Below, piece by piece: positions 25,981 through 35,004 of a stretch of DNA of 42,963 nt (its first letter is position 1; every line of letters begins with the position of its first letter). The notes beneath the pieces are model-generated. The model saw only the letters and a list, made by a program, of their open reading frames with translations. It had not been told where the DNA came from and ran no database searches. The DNA is taken from NCBI GenBank assembly GCA_902537415.1, contig CACBBC010000015.1, positions 1-42,963 of the forward strand, given 5' to 3'. The stretch is from an uncultured Alphaproteobacteria bacterium (GTDB lineage Bacteria; Pseudomonadota; Alphaproteobacteria; Rhodobacterales; Rhodobacteraceae). Both the position numbers and the translations under genes were made by a program.

Positions 25981-27300
25981 CTAATTCCCGTGTTTGTTTA
26001 GGGTACTCCTAAACTTTTCAATGATCTCATCAATATGTTTATGTTCAGAAATGAACATTGGAGCTACAATTCCTGAGTCGCCAGTAAATTTGACGTGTAG
26101 GCCCTCCCAGAATAACTCTTTTTGGAATTTTGTTCCTCTTTTTCCCGGGTGCCCCTCAGCATGAAGCTCTACTCCGCCCATCATCCCAATTCCTCTCACA
26201 TCTTTTACTAGTGGATGATCGCAGAGTGAAAAAAGCGAATTAAGAAAATAACCAGACATTTCATTAGCTCTGTTAAATAAATCTTCTTCTTCATATATTT
26301 CCAGTGATGCCAAACCCGCTGCACATGAACCTGGGTGACCTGAATACGTATATCCGTGAAAAAACTCAATAGTATCTGGGTTAGAGTTATCTGTAACAGT
26401 TTCATAAATATGGTCTTTGACACATACTGCCCCCATTGGCATCGAACCATTTGTAATTGCTTTTGCCATTGTCATAATATCTGGCGTTACATCAAATTTT
26501 TGTGAAGCAAAAGGAGTTCCCATTCGACCAAAACCAGTTATTACTTCGTCAAAAACAAGTAAAATTCCATGTTCGTCACATATTTCTCTTAGTCTTTCAA
26601 GGTAGCCTTCGGGAGGAACTAAAGTTCCTGTCGACCCTGCAACTGGCTCAACAAAACAAGCAGCGATTGTGTTGCCCCCATAAGCTTGGGCAAACCTTTC
26701 TAGGTCATTAGCTAGTTCAACACCATTTTTAGGTTGCCCTTTAACTTTAAGCTCTTCTCCGGTCCATGTATGTCGCATTAATACAACGTTCGGCATAACT
26801 ACGGGAAAGGTTCTTCGATTATTAACCATTCCAGATAAAGATACTCCGCCAATATTGACTCCATGATAAGCTCTTTCTCTACTTACAAAACGATGCCTAT
26901 TTTGGCGGGTAGCAGAATTATAGGACATTATTATTTTTAATGCTGTATCTATAGCTTCGGAACCTGAATTTACAAAAAATACATGGTTCATTTCTTCTGG
27001 AGTAAGTTCCGAGACTTTATCTGCTAATTCGAAACTGGCTGGATGGCCCATACCAAAAGGAGATGTGTAGGTGTTCTTCTTCAGCTGATTGTGAACTGCC
27101 TCAATAATTTTTGGATGACAGTGTCCAGCAGGAGAACAAAATAAGCCAGAAGACCCATCAATGATTTTTGTATTCTTGTGGCTAGTCATATATACACCTG
27201 AGGCTTCTGTAATAAGTCTTGGGTCTATCTTAAAGCCTCTGTTATCGGTAAACGGCATCCAATGATTTTCTAATGAATTCTTAATAATATTATTGGCCAT
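25981..27300 (-). CDS. class III omega-amino acid aminotransferase
   Basis: PLP-dependent class III aminotransferase, 439 residues, closest by motif to omega-amino acid-pyruvate (beta-alanine type) transaminases. It begins with NHWMPFTDNRGFK, close to the family's usual start. It has VFFVNSGSEAIDTALK for PLP phosphate binding, LLVFDEVITGFGRMG with Asp251 contacting the pyridine nitrogen, and the Schiff-base lysine Lys280 in MAKAITNGSMPMG. The C-terminal VKDVRGIGMMGGVEL is typical. The true amine donor cannot be read from sequence. It is the first gene of a likely operon with selO and is divergent from gcdH. Confidence 0.9.
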   Translation of the reverse strand: MANNIIKNSLENHWMPFTDNRGFKIDPRLITEASGVYMTSHKNTKIIDGSSGLFCSPAGHCHPKIIEAVHNQLKKNTYTSPFGMGHPASFELADKVSELTPEEMNHVFFVNSGSEAIDTALKIIMSYNSATRQNRHRFVSRERAYHGVNIGGVSLSGMVNNRRTFPVVMPNVVLMRHTWTGEELKVKGQPKNGVELANDLERFAQAYGGNTIAACFVEPVAGSTGTLVPPEGYLERLREICDEHGILLVFDEVITGFGRMGTPFASQKFDVTPDIMTMAKAITNGSMPMGAVCVKDHIYETVTDNSNPDTIEFFHGYTYSGHPGSCAAGLASLEIYEEEDLFNRANEMSGYFLNSLFSLCDHPLVKDVRGIGMMGGVELHAEGHPGKRGTKFQKELFWEGLHVKFTGDSGIVAPMFISEHKHIDEIIEKFRSTLNKHGN

Positions 27301-27384
27301 TTGTCTAAATCCTATTTTTTGACGTTAAAAATGGTGGTAATGAAAAACTTCCCCCAAAACACTGTATTTTTTCAAACACAATAC

Positions 27385-27390
27385 TATAAT
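27385..27390 (+). promoter_or_regulatory. candidate -10 element for gcdH
   Basis: A perfect TATAAT lies 40 bases before the gcdH start, but the -35 position (about 27362-27367) matches the consensus poorly. The hexamer sits inside an inverted repeat ATACT-N8-AGTAT (27381-27398), which could be a small operator. The 129-base gap 27301-27429 must hold promoters for both gcdH and the divergent aminotransferase; nothing else is evident in it. Confidence 0.35.
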
Positions 27391-27429
27391 TAAAGTATCA
27401 AAATCCTAAAAAGTCAAAAGGGAATCTCT

Positions 27430-28647
27430 ATGAAAGACACTATCGAAGTAAAAGAAAAAAAAGTCAGGGACGCTTTTTTTAACTGGGCCGACCCATTTCT
27501 GATAACGGATCAACTTTCAGAAGAGGAAAGAATGATTAGCGAAACAGCTGCTTCTTTTGCTAATAAGGAGCTAAGCGTGCGAGTCGAAAAGGCTTATAAC
27601 GAAGAAATTATAGACGAGGGCATTTTCAAACTCATGGGCGAAACCGGATTGCTCGGGTGTACAATTCCGGAGGAATTTGGGGGGTTAGGAGCTAATTACG
27701 TTTCATATGGATTAATAACAAGAGAAATAGAGAAAGTGGACTCAGGCTACAGGTCTATGATGTCAGTTCAATCATCTCTTGTAATGTATCCAATATCTAA
27801 ATTTGGATCCCAATCACAAAAAGAAAAATACTTACCAAAATTGGCATCTGGTGAAAGTATTGGCTGCTTTGGGCTCACAGAAGCAAACTCTGGTTCTGAC
27901 CCAGCTTCTATGACAACAAAAGCAAAAAAAGTGGCCGGTGGATTTGAGCTGAATGGTTCAAAAATGTGGATTTCGAATGCTCCTGTAGCAGATGTTTTCG
28001 TTATTTGGGCAAAGTCAGAATTTCATGAAAATAAAATTAAAGGCTTCATATTAGAAAAGAATTTCGACGGACTGGAAACGAAGAAAATACCTGGAAAATT
28101 GAGCTTGCGGGCTTCTGTTACTGGTGAAATAAGCTTAAATAATGTCTTTGTTCCTGAAGAAAATATTTTAGAGGATGTTGAAGGTTTGAAAGGACCCTTC
28201 AGTTGTTTAAACATGGCGAGATATGGCATAGCCTGGGGAGCGATGGGCGCTGCTGAATTTTGCTGGCATGCAGCTAGAGATTACGGTCTGTCGAGAAAGC
28301 AATTTAATAAGCCCTTGGCCGGGACTCAATTATTTCAGAAAAAATTGGCTGATATGCAAACCGAGATTACGTTAGGTCTACAAGGAGCTCTCAGGCTAGG
28401 TAGACTTATAGATGAGGATCGAGGTGCACCAGAAGCAATAAGTCTGATGAAAAGAAACAATTGTGGTAAAGCACTGGACATCGCTCGTAAAGCAAGAGAT
28501 ATGCATGGAGGGAACGGAATTTCCTCTGAGTACGGTGTAATGCGTCACGCCCAAAATTTAGAGACGGTTAACACTTACGAGGGTACACACGATATACATG
28601 CACTTATTTTGGGTAGAGCTCAAACAGGTATTCAAGCCTTTTTCTGA
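27430..28647 (+). CDS. gcdH: glutaryl-CoA dehydrogenase (acyl-CoA dehydrogenase family)
   Basis: FAD-dependent oxidation and decarboxylation of glutaryl-CoA to crotonyl-CoA in lysine/tryptophan degradation. The 405-residue protein has the acyl-CoA dehydrogenase fold: [78 protein letters not shown] and [19 protein letters not shown]. The catalytic base is Glu384 in [17 protein letters not shown], the sequence that marks the glutaryl-CoA subgroup. The ribosome site AAGGGA lies 6 bases before the ATG. Its stop codon directly abuts the convergent stop of the ABC permease gene. Confidence 0.93.
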   Translation: MKDTIEVKEKKVRDAFFNWADPFLITDQLSEEERMISETAASFANKELSVRVEKAYNEEIIDEGIFKLMGETGLLGCTIPEEFGGLGANYVSYGLITREIEKVDSGYRSMMSVQSSLVMYPISKFGSQSQKEKYLPKLASGESIGCFGLTEANSGSDPASMTTKAKKVAGGFELNGSKMWISNAPVADVFVIWAKSEFHENKIKGFILEKNFDGLETKKIPGKLSLRASVTGEISLNNVFVPEENILEDVEGLKGPFSCLNMARYGIAWGAMGAAEFCWHAARDYGLSRKQFNKPLAGTQLFQKKLADMQTEITLGLQGALRLGRLIDEDRGAPEAISLMKRNNCGKALDIARKARDMHGGNGISSEYGVMRHAQNLETVNTYEGTHDIHALILGRAQTGIQAFF

Positions 28648-29409
28648 TTAGGTCCGCAGCCTGTAGCCAGTTTTGAAAATTATGGCAATAATTAATAAAC
28701 AGATCGCCATAAATGACAATATAGCTACTATAGAAAGTGCTATTGGTATTTCAGATGTACCAAAGAAACTCCATCTAAAACCGCTTATAAGATAAAAAAC
28801 AGGGTTAAGCAGTGATACCTTTTGCCAAAACTCAGGCAACATATCAATTGAGTAAAAGCTTCCTCCAAGAAATACTAGTGGGGTTACAAGTAGAGTGGGA
28901 ATAATACTCAACTTCTCCCAGTTTTGTGCCCAGATACCAATTATGAATCCGAAAAGAGAAAAGGTGATTGCTGTCAAAATTATAAAAACAGCCATTACTA
29001 AAGGATATTTTATATCATGGGTAACAAATAGATTAGATGTAAGAAAGATCATCAAGCCAATTATCGTCGATTTTGAAGCCGCGGCACCTACATAACCAAC
29101 AGTGGCTTGCAAAGAAGAAACAGGTGCTGATAGGACTTCGAAAATTGAACCAACAAATTTTGGAAAATAAATTCCGAAGGCGGCGTTATTGATACTTTCA
29201 GTCATCAGATAAAGCATTATTAATCCTGGTACTATGAATGAGCCATATGATACGCCATTAATCGATTCAATCTTTGACCCGATAGCTGCACCAAAGACAA
29301 CAAAATAGAGGGAAGTCGTGATTATCGGAGCTACTAAGCTCTGAAAGATAGTCCGCCTAAAGCGAGCCATCTCAAATTTGTAAATTGTTATTGCGGCTTG
29401 AATGTTCAT
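28648..29409 (-). CDS. ABC-2 type transporter permease
   Basis: 253-residue membrane permease with about six hydrophobic segments: near residues 22-42, 57-78, 105-127, 138-160, 168-190 and 222-247. The ABC-2 family is shown by the N-terminal FEMARFRRTIFQSLVAPIIT helix and the SFYSIDMLPEFWQKVSLLNP segment before the last loop. It starts in an ATGA overlap with the ATP-binding gene, so the two form one exporter. The substrate is unknown; related pairs export polysaccharides, drugs or lipids. Confidence 0.9.
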   Translation of the reverse strand: MNIQAAITIYKFEMARFRRTIFQSLVAPIITTSLYFVVFGAAIGSKIESINGVSYGSFIVPGLIMLYLMTESINNAAFGIYFPKFVGSIFEVLSAPVSSLQATVGYVGAAASKSTIIGLMIFLTSNLFVTHDIKYPLVMAVFIILTAITFSLFGFIIGIWAQNWEKLSIIPTLLVTPLVFLGGSFYSIDMLPEFWQKVSLLNPVFYLISGFRWSFFGTSEIPIALSIVAILSFMAICLLIIAIIFKTGYRLRT

Positions 29410-30323
29410 TGCGTTTCAACCAAATCCAAAAATATATCCTCTAATGAATTGTCCACTGTGTTGATTTCAGTAAAAGCGATACCATTCTGCGAAAGCAAAT
29501 TCACGATAGATTGTAATTCATTAGACGTATTGTTGATACCAACGAGCTTAAGCGTCATACCATTCTCTGTAAGTGAAATCTTTTTGTTTTTTTTCATAAA
29601 AGAAAGGTCTTTAAGCTTTTTACTCAATCTTATAAAAGTTGTTTTTTTACTAAATTCACTCATAAGAGTAGTTTTTTCTTTAACGAGAATAATCTCGCCT
29701 GAATTAATTATTCCAACTCTGTCGGCCAATTGTTCTGCTTCTTCGATATAATGTGTTGTAAGAATGATAGTAACGCCCATTTTTTTTTGATCTTCTATGA
29801 GCTTCCAGATGTCTCTTCTTAATGATACATCAACACCTGCGGTGGGTTCATCTAGAAATAGGATTTTGGGTTCATGTGCCAAAGCTTTAGCTATAAGGAG
29901 ACGTCTTTTCATTCCTCCCGACAGACCAAAAATCTGTTCATCTCTTTTGTCAAAGAGTGACAAGGTTTTTAAAATTTTTTCAATGTGATCTCGGCTGTCT
30001 TTTAATCCAAAGAGCCCTCTCGAAAATTGACATGAGTTATAGACACTTTCAAACCCATCCAAAGGCAACTCTTGAGGAACTAACCCAATTTGATTTCTGG
30101 TATCTTTATATTGAGATAAAGTATCGAAATCATTAACTTTGATAGTCCCACTTGATTGCTTACATAATCCACATATAGCTGATATTAATGTCGTCTTTCC
30201 AGCACCGTTTGGCCCTAATAAAGCGAAGATTTCACCTTTTTTGATTTCAAGGGAAACATTGTTTAAAGCTTTATGCCTTCCAAATACTTTTGAGACATTC
30301 TCAATTGAAATTTGACTTTTCAT
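29406..30323 (-). CDS. ABC exporter ATP-binding protein
   Basis: 305-residue ATPase of the ABC-2 exporter class (CcmA/DrrA/NodI-like). It shows Walker A GPNGAGKTTLI, Q-loop LVPQELPLDGFE, signature LSGGMKRRLLIAKAL, Walker B ILFLDEPTAGVD and the switch histidine in LTTHYIEEAEQLADRV. About 70 C-terminal residues form the accessory domain common in this class. It is paired with the downstream permease (4-base overlap) and begins 3 bases before the end of the upstream aldo-keto reductase gap, so all three may share a transcript. The exported compound is not known. Confidence 0.93.
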   Translation of the reverse strand: MKSQISIENVSKVFGRHKALNNVSLEIKKGEIFALLGPNGAGKTTLISAICGLCKQSSGTIKVNDFDTLSQYKDTRNQIGLVPQELPLDGFESVYNSCQFSRGLFGLKDSRDHIEKILKTLSLFDKRDEQIFGLSGGMKRRLLIAKALAHEPKILFLDEPTAGVDVSLRRDIWKLIEDQKKMGVTIILTTHYIEEAEQLADRVGIINSGEIILVKEKTTLMSEFSKKTTFIRLSKKLKDLSFMKKNKKISLTENGMTLKLVGINNTSNELQSIVNLLSQNGIAFTEINTVDNSLEDIFLDLVETQ

Positions 30324-30326
30324 AAC

Positions 30327-31373
30327 TTACATAGGCATTGGAATTTTTTTATAAAGCTTGTTAACTTCTGCTAACATTTCGTCTTTGAGGTATACGTCTT
30401 TACCTTTTAAAATCAACTTTAGTTGATCTACGTTTGATGCACCAAATATTACAGATCCCATAAATGGTCTCGATCTACAAAAGCTTAGAGCTAAGTGAAC
30501 GGGATCTAATTCAAAACTCTTAGATAATTCGATATATTCTTCTATTGCTCTAGTGGAATTTGGCGTGACCCTTCCAAACATATCAGGGACCCTAGATAGC
30601 CTTGAGTTTTCGGGTACTTGACTATTGAGATACTTTCCTGTGATCATTCCGCCAACCAACGGCGAATAGGCTAGCAACTTAACATTTTCGTGAAAACATG
30701 TTTCAGCCAAGTCCGTATCAAATATTCGACAAAGTAAGCTATATTCATTTTGTATTGATGCAATTGAAAAGTCCTTATACTTTTTCGCTTCGTTGGAAAA
30801 CTGCACTGTTCCCCAGGCTGTCTCATTAGATAATCCAATATATCTAATTTTTCCCTCTTTTTTGAGATCATATAATTCCTTAACCACTAGCTCAATATTT
30901 TCTCGTTCTACACTACTTTCCTGGCTTGTAGGGTCGTAGTTCCAATACTGTCTAAAATGATAACTGCCTCTGTTTGGCCAATGTAATTGATAAAGGTCAA
31001 TATAGTCTGTTTGTAAATTTTTTAGACTACCTTCTATCGCTAACCGGATTTCTTTTGGAAAAATTCCTTTGCCATTTCTAACGTTCTTATAGCCTTTACC
31101 ACTGATTTTTGTAGCAACTACTAATTCTTTTCTTTTTTGCAAATTTTTACCAAGCCAGTTGCCCAGGATTCTTTCAGTATCACCCGTGGTTTCTGCTCTC
31201 AAAGGACATACAGGATACATTTCGGCAGTATCTATGAAGTTAATTCCTGCATCTAAACTCATTTCAATTTGTTTATGGGCATCAACTTCATCAGTTTGCT
31301 CGCCCCAAGTCATCGTTCCTAAGCAAAAGTCTGTTACTTTTAGTTCTGTACTTCCTAAGTTTACAAATTTCAA
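30327..31373 (-). CDS. Tas-like NADP(H)-dependent aldo-keto reductase
   Basis: 348-residue aldo-keto reductase close in layout to Escherichia coli Tas: LGTMTWGEQTDEVDAHKQI, then FIDTAEMYPVCP with the catalytic Asp and Tyr, VVATKISGKGY with the lysine, and LYQLHWPNRG with the histidine. The long insertion between the third and fourth strands (NYDPTSQESSVE) is also Tas-like. The start is a TTG at 31373 preceded by a strong AAGGAG 7 bases away. No ATG lies near. The physiological substrate is unknown. It lies upstream of the ABC exporter genes with a 3-base gap. Confidence 0.9.
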   Translation of the reverse strand: MKFVNLGSTELKVTDFCLGTMTWGEQTDEVDAHKQIEMSLDAGINFIDTAEMYPVCPLRAETTGDTERILGNWLGKNLQKRKELVVATKISGKGYKNVRNGKGIFPKEIRLAIEGSLKNLQTDYIDLYQLHWPNRGSYHFRQYWNYDPTSQESSVERENIELVVKELYDLKKEGKIRYIGLSNETAWGTVQFSNEAKKYKDFSIASIQNEYSLLCRIFDTDLAETCFHENVKLLAYSPLVGGMITGKYLNSQVPENSRLSRVPDMFGRVTPNSTRAIEEYIELSKSFELDPVHLALSFCRSRPFMGSVIFGASNVDQLKLILKGKDVYLKDEMLAEVNKLYKKIPMPM

Positions 31374-31442
31374 TTTAGAGCTCCTTCACAAGATTATTTG
31401 CGTATTAGCATTTTTTAGGATTTAAGAAATGGCCTATAAGCT

Positions 31443-31471
31443 TTGACTATTAGTGCATAAACAATTATTTG
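31443..31471 (+). promoter_or_regulatory. weak candidate promoter before the S49 peptidase gene
   Basis: TTGACT (31443-31448) is followed after exactly 17 bases by TATTTG (31466-31471), 38 bases before the ATG. The -35 matches five of six positions and the -10 only three of six. It lies in the 135-base divergent gap 31374-31508, which otherwise shows only AT-rich sequence. Confidence 0.3.
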
Positions 31472-31508
31472 TAAAATGTTAACAATTTATTTTTTGATGG
31501 GGTGATCA

Positions 31509-32321
31509 ATGGGTATGATTAGCAGTATAAGGAAATTTTTTCGAAGAAAACCATTGGTTGTAGTTATACGGCTAGATGGGGTCATAGGTGCGGTGAGTAG
31601 ATTTGGGTCAGGGGGTCTGGACGATTCCAATACTCAAAAATTATTAGAAAAGGCCTTTGAATTCGAAAAAGCCAAAGCGATTGCAATAAAAATAAATTCT
31701 CCCGGAGGCTCCCCTACACAATCATCTCTTATAGCATCGAGAATTTTAAAATTATCGGAAGAAAAAAAAATACCCGTTTTATGCTTCTGTGAAGATGTTG
31801 CAGCTTCTGGAGGCTATTGGTTAGCTTGTGCTGGTGAAGAAATTTACTCGGATATAAATTCGATTATTGGTTCCATAGGTGTAATCTCTGCAAGTTTTGG
31901 TTTTTCAGAGCTAATATCCAGATATGGTATAGAGAGAAGAGTATACACGGCTGGAGAAGAAAAGAGTATGCTGGATCCTTTCCAGCCAGAAAAAGCTAGT
32001 GACGTAAAACGGCTAAAAGCTATCCAAAAAGCCATTTTTGAAAACTTTAAATCTTTTGTGAGCGAGCGCAGAGGTGAAAAGATAAAAGGAAAAAAAATAT
32101 TTAACGGCGAAGTATGGGATGCACCAAGAGCAAAAGATCTTGGTCTCATCGATGGCATAGGAATGATGGAAGAGATTTTGGAGGTAAAGTTCGGAACAGA
32201 TATAAAACTTAAATATATAAATAAAAAGAAATCATTTTTGTCTCGCTTCAGTAGTTCATTGATAAATGATATTAACTCCAAGATAGTCGAAAAATACTAT
32301 TTCTCGAAATTTGGGCTATAA
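31509..32321 (+). CDS. S49 family peptidase (SppA/SohB-like), no membrane anchor
   Basis: 270-residue serine peptidase of family S49, which degrades remnant signal peptides or membrane-protein fragments. The nucleophile is Ser100 in EDVAASGGYWLACAG, preceded by KINSPGGSPTQSS and followed by IIGSIGV. Lys152 in TAGEEKSMLDPF is the likely general base. Unlike SppA of enterobacteria it is a single-domain protein and has no clear N-terminal membrane helix, only a basic start (IRKFFRRK). A GGGG lies about 6 bases before the ATG. It is followed by the SDR gene after 19 bases. Confidence 0.9.
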   Translation: MGMISSIRKFFRRKPLVVVIRLDGVIGAVSRFGSGGLDDSNTQKLLEKAFEFEKAKAIAIKINSPGGSPTQSSLIASRILKLSEEKKIPVLCFCEDVAASGGYWLACAGEEIYSDINSIIGSIGVISASFGFSELISRYGIERRVYTAGEEKSMLDPFQPEKASDVKRLKAIQKAIFENFKSFVSERRGEKIKGKKIFNGEVWDAPRAKDLGLIDGIGMMEEILEVKFGTDIKLKYINKKKSFLSRFSSSLINDINSKIVEKYYFSKFGL

Positions 32322-32340
32322 GCTGTCGATGGAAAGCTAA

Positions 32341-33129
32341 TTGAAAGAAGAAAAAACAGCACTAATTACAGGGGGCGCCAAACGACTAGGGCGTTCTATC
32401 TCAAAGGAGCTGGCAAGAGCTGGCTATAATGTTATTATACATTACAACAGTTCAGAGAATGATGCGCTAAGCCTCAGAGAGGAGTTACTAGAATTCGGTG
32501 TCGATGTTTCCGTTCTCCAGGCTGACCTATTAAATGACAACGAAACACTTTCGTTATTTGCTAGGTGTAAAAAGCTGATAAAAAGACCTGTGAATTTACT
32601 TATAAATAATGCATCGATCTTCGAATATGACAATATAAAAACTGCAACTTTAGAAAGTTGGAATCGTCATCAAAAGTCGAATCTGCAGGTACCATTTTTT
32701 TTAACACAAAAATTTGCTGAGCAAGCACCGGAGCCAAATAAGCTAGAAAATGGTGAGTTGGAAAGTAGGTCGTGTATCATAAATATAATTGATCAAAGAG
32801 TTCAGAATCTGACAACCGATTTTACTACCTATACACTAGCCAAATCCGCTTTGTGGACATTAACACGAATTTCAGCTATGGCGCTGGCCCCAAAAATAAG
32901 GGTGAACGCTGTAGGGCCAGGTCCAACTTTGAAAGCAGAGTTTCAAAGTGTTTCGAATTATAAAAAACAACGGCTTTCTACACCGCTACAAAGAGGTTCA
33001 AGTACGTCTGAAATATGTACGACGATTAAATACTTTGTTGATACTCCAAGTGTCAGTGGGCAATTGATATGTGTTGATGGTGGACAGAATTTACAGCAAA
33101 TAAAAAAAACAGAGGAAATCGATCAATAA
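32341..33129 (+). CDS. SDR-family oxidoreductase, pteridine-reductase-like
   Basis: 262-residue short-chain dehydrogenase/reductase. The cofactor motif is TGGAKRLGRS, matching the TGxxxRLG form of pteridine reductases. NNASI follows near residue 90. In place of the usual catalytic serine there is Asp in INIIDQRVQ, with Tyr 13 residues later (FTTYTLAK) and the lysine four after that, the same Asp-Tyr-Lys spacing as in PTR1/FolM-type enzymes. GPGPTL and SGQLICVDGGQ close the fold. The start is a TTG at 32341; the ATG just upstream runs into a stop. It leads a run of genes with uvrC, pgsA, moaD and moaE. Reduction of a pterin is plausible but unproven. Confidence 0.88.
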   Translation: MKEEKTALITGGAKRLGRSISKELARAGYNVIIHYNSSENDALSLREELLEFGVDVSVLQADLLNDNETLSLFARCKKLIKRPVNLLINNASIFEYDNIKTATLESWNRHQKSNLQVPFFLTQKFAEQAPEPNKLENGELESRSCIINIIDQRVQNLTTDFTTYTLAKSALWTLTRISAMALAPKIRVNAVGPGPTLKAEFQSVSNYKKQRLSTPLQRGSSTSEICTTIKYFVDTPSVSGQLICVDGGQNLQQIKKTEEIDQ

Positions 33130-33147
33130 ATTAGGTAAATTTTGCAA

Positions 33148-35004
33148 ATGACACAAAGTGACCCGAACAATTTCTCACAGGGAGAAAAGGTAGTTTCCTC
33201 TATAGTTAAAACATTGCCGAATAAACCAGGTGTATATCGAATGCTCGATGACACTGGTAGCGTACTGTACGTAGGAAAAGCAAAAAATCTAAAGAATAGA
33301 GTCTCAAGTTATTCGAGAGTGACAGGACATTCGCTTAGAATAGGCAGAATGATTTCTGCAACCAGAGATATGAATTTTTTTATAACAGAAACTGAGCTAG
33401 AGGCCCTACTGTTAGAACAGAATCTGATAAAGAAGTATAGTCCAAGATACAACGTGCTTTTAAAGGATGATAAGAGTTTTCCACAGATTGCAATTACGAA
33501 AAACAAACAGTTTCCTCAAATAACGAAATACCGCGGGAAAAAGGTGGATGGCGTAAAATATTTTGGTCCTTATGCCTCTGCCACTGCAGTTAATAATGCT
33601 ATTAATTATATTCAGAAGATTTTTCAATTAAGAAATTGCCGAGATAGTAATTTTTATGGACGAAGTCGAGCATGCCTTTTGCATTATATAAATAAATGCT
33701 CGGCTCCTTGTGTCGGAAAAATTTCCGAGGAAGAATATTCAAAAACAGTGGATGAAGCAGAAAATTTTCTATTAGGTAAACATACTGAAATCAAAGATAA
33801 CTTACAAAGCAATATGCTACAGGCGAGCAAAAACTTGGATTTTGAAAGAGCGGCTTTCTACCGAGACCGGATTGAATTAATAGCAAAAATTCAATCGAGT
33901 CAAAATATCAATAATTTGAATGTTAAGGACGCTGATATTATAGGTCTATTTAAATTGGGGAATGAAGTCTGTATTCAGGTATTCTTTATCCGATCATATG
34001 AGAATAGAGGAAATCACGCTTTTTTTCCTAAGACTGGGGGCGGAGCAGACGATATAGAAATTTTAGAAAATTTCATCGCCCAGTTTTATTCCACAAAAAT
34101 TCCTGCGAGAGAAATACTCATATCTTACTCTTTGCGAAATAACGAATTATTAGTAAGGTTTCTCACTGAAAGAAGGAAACAAAAAGTTGTAGTTAGAACA
34201 CCGGCTAGAGGAAGAGCAAAAGATCTTATAAAAACTGCTGAAAAAAATGCTAAAGAAGCATTAGAACGAAAGATAGCTATGAAGGCTTCTCAGAAATCGC
34301 TTTTTGAAGAAGTTGAAACTTGGCTAAAATTAGAAGATAAAATAAAAAAAATTGAGGTCTACGATAACTCCCACATACAAGGGAGTTTCCCTATAGGTTG
34401 TCTTGTGGCTATAAATTTGGAGGGCTATTCTAAGTCAGATTATAGAAAATATAATATTAAGGACAGCTCTATAAATCCCAAAGATGATTTGGCAATTATG
34501 GGTCATGTCTTTGAGCGAAGATTTGGAAAGGTAAAAAGCGAAAATTTAGAAGATTTTAAGAAAAACCTCCCCGATCTAATCGTTATTGATGGTGGCCGCA
34601 ATCAAATGAATGCTGCCTCCGCTGTCCTCAAGAGATACAAACTAGAAATTCCGATACTAGCTATCGCTAAAGGAGAGAAAAGGAATGAAGGAAGAGAAGA
34701 CTTCTACTTTAGAGATAGAATTTTTAGTTTTCCTACAAGTAGTAGTGTCCTTTTCTTTTTTCAAAGAATTCGTGACGAAGTACACCGTTTTGCTATTGGC
34801 GCTCATAGGCAGAAAAGATCTTCTGGTATCAACAAAAGTGAACTTGATGAAGTTTATGGGATAGGACCGAAGAAGAAAAAGGAATTATTGCAGCATTTTG
34901 GGTCAGCAAAGGAGGTTGGGAAGGCAAGTTTAAAGGATCTTTTGGGTGTAAAAGGAATATCGAAAAATTCAGCAGAAATTATTTTCAATCACTTTAATTC
35001 ATGA
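33148..35004 (+). CDS. uvrC: excinuclease ABC subunit C
   Basis: Dual-incision nuclease of UvrABC nucleotide excision repair. It shows the N-terminal GIY-YIG domain (PGVYRMLDDTGSVLYVGKAK), GVKYFGPYASATAVN, a CLLHYINKCSAPCVG cysteine segment, the UVR motif LDFERAAFYRDRIELI, the RNase H-like C-terminal nuclease domain (IEVYDNSHIQGSFPIG, LIVIDGGRNQMNAA) and terminal helix-hairpin-helix motifs (VYGIGPKKKKELL and LLGVKGISKNSAE). The start was set at the ATG at 33148; a TTG two codons upstream is better spaced from AGG and remains possible. It ends in an ATGA overlap with pgsA. Confidence 0.96.
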   Translation: MTQSDPNNFSQGEKVVSSIVKTLPNKPGVYRMLDDTGSVLYVGKAKNLKNRVSSYSRVTGHSLRIGRMISATRDMNFFITETELEALLLEQNLIKKYSPRYNVLLKDDKSFPQIAITKNKQFPQITKYRGKKVDGVKYFGPYASATAVNNAINYIQKIFQLRNCRDSNFYGRSRACLLHYINKCSAPCVGKISEEEYSKTVDEAENFLLGKHTEIKDNLQSNMLQASKNLDFERAAFYRDRIELIAKIQSSQNINNLNVKDADIIGLFKLGNEVCIQVFFIRSYENRGNHAFFPKTGGGADDIEILENFIAQFYSTKIPAREILISYSLRNNELLVRFLTERRKQKVVVRTPARGRAKDLIKTAEKNAKEALERKIAMKASQKSLFEEVETWLKLEDKIKKIEVYDNSHIQGSFPIGCLVAINLEGYSKSDYRKYNIKDSSINPKDDLAIMGHVFERRFGKVKSENLEDFKKNLPDLIVIDGGRNQMNAASAVLKRYKLEIPILAIAKGEKRNEGREDFYFRDRIFSFPTSSSVLFFFQRIRDEVHRFAIGAHRQKRSSGINKSELDEVYGIGPKKKKELLQHFGSAKEVGKASLKDLLGVKGISKNSAEIIFNHFNS

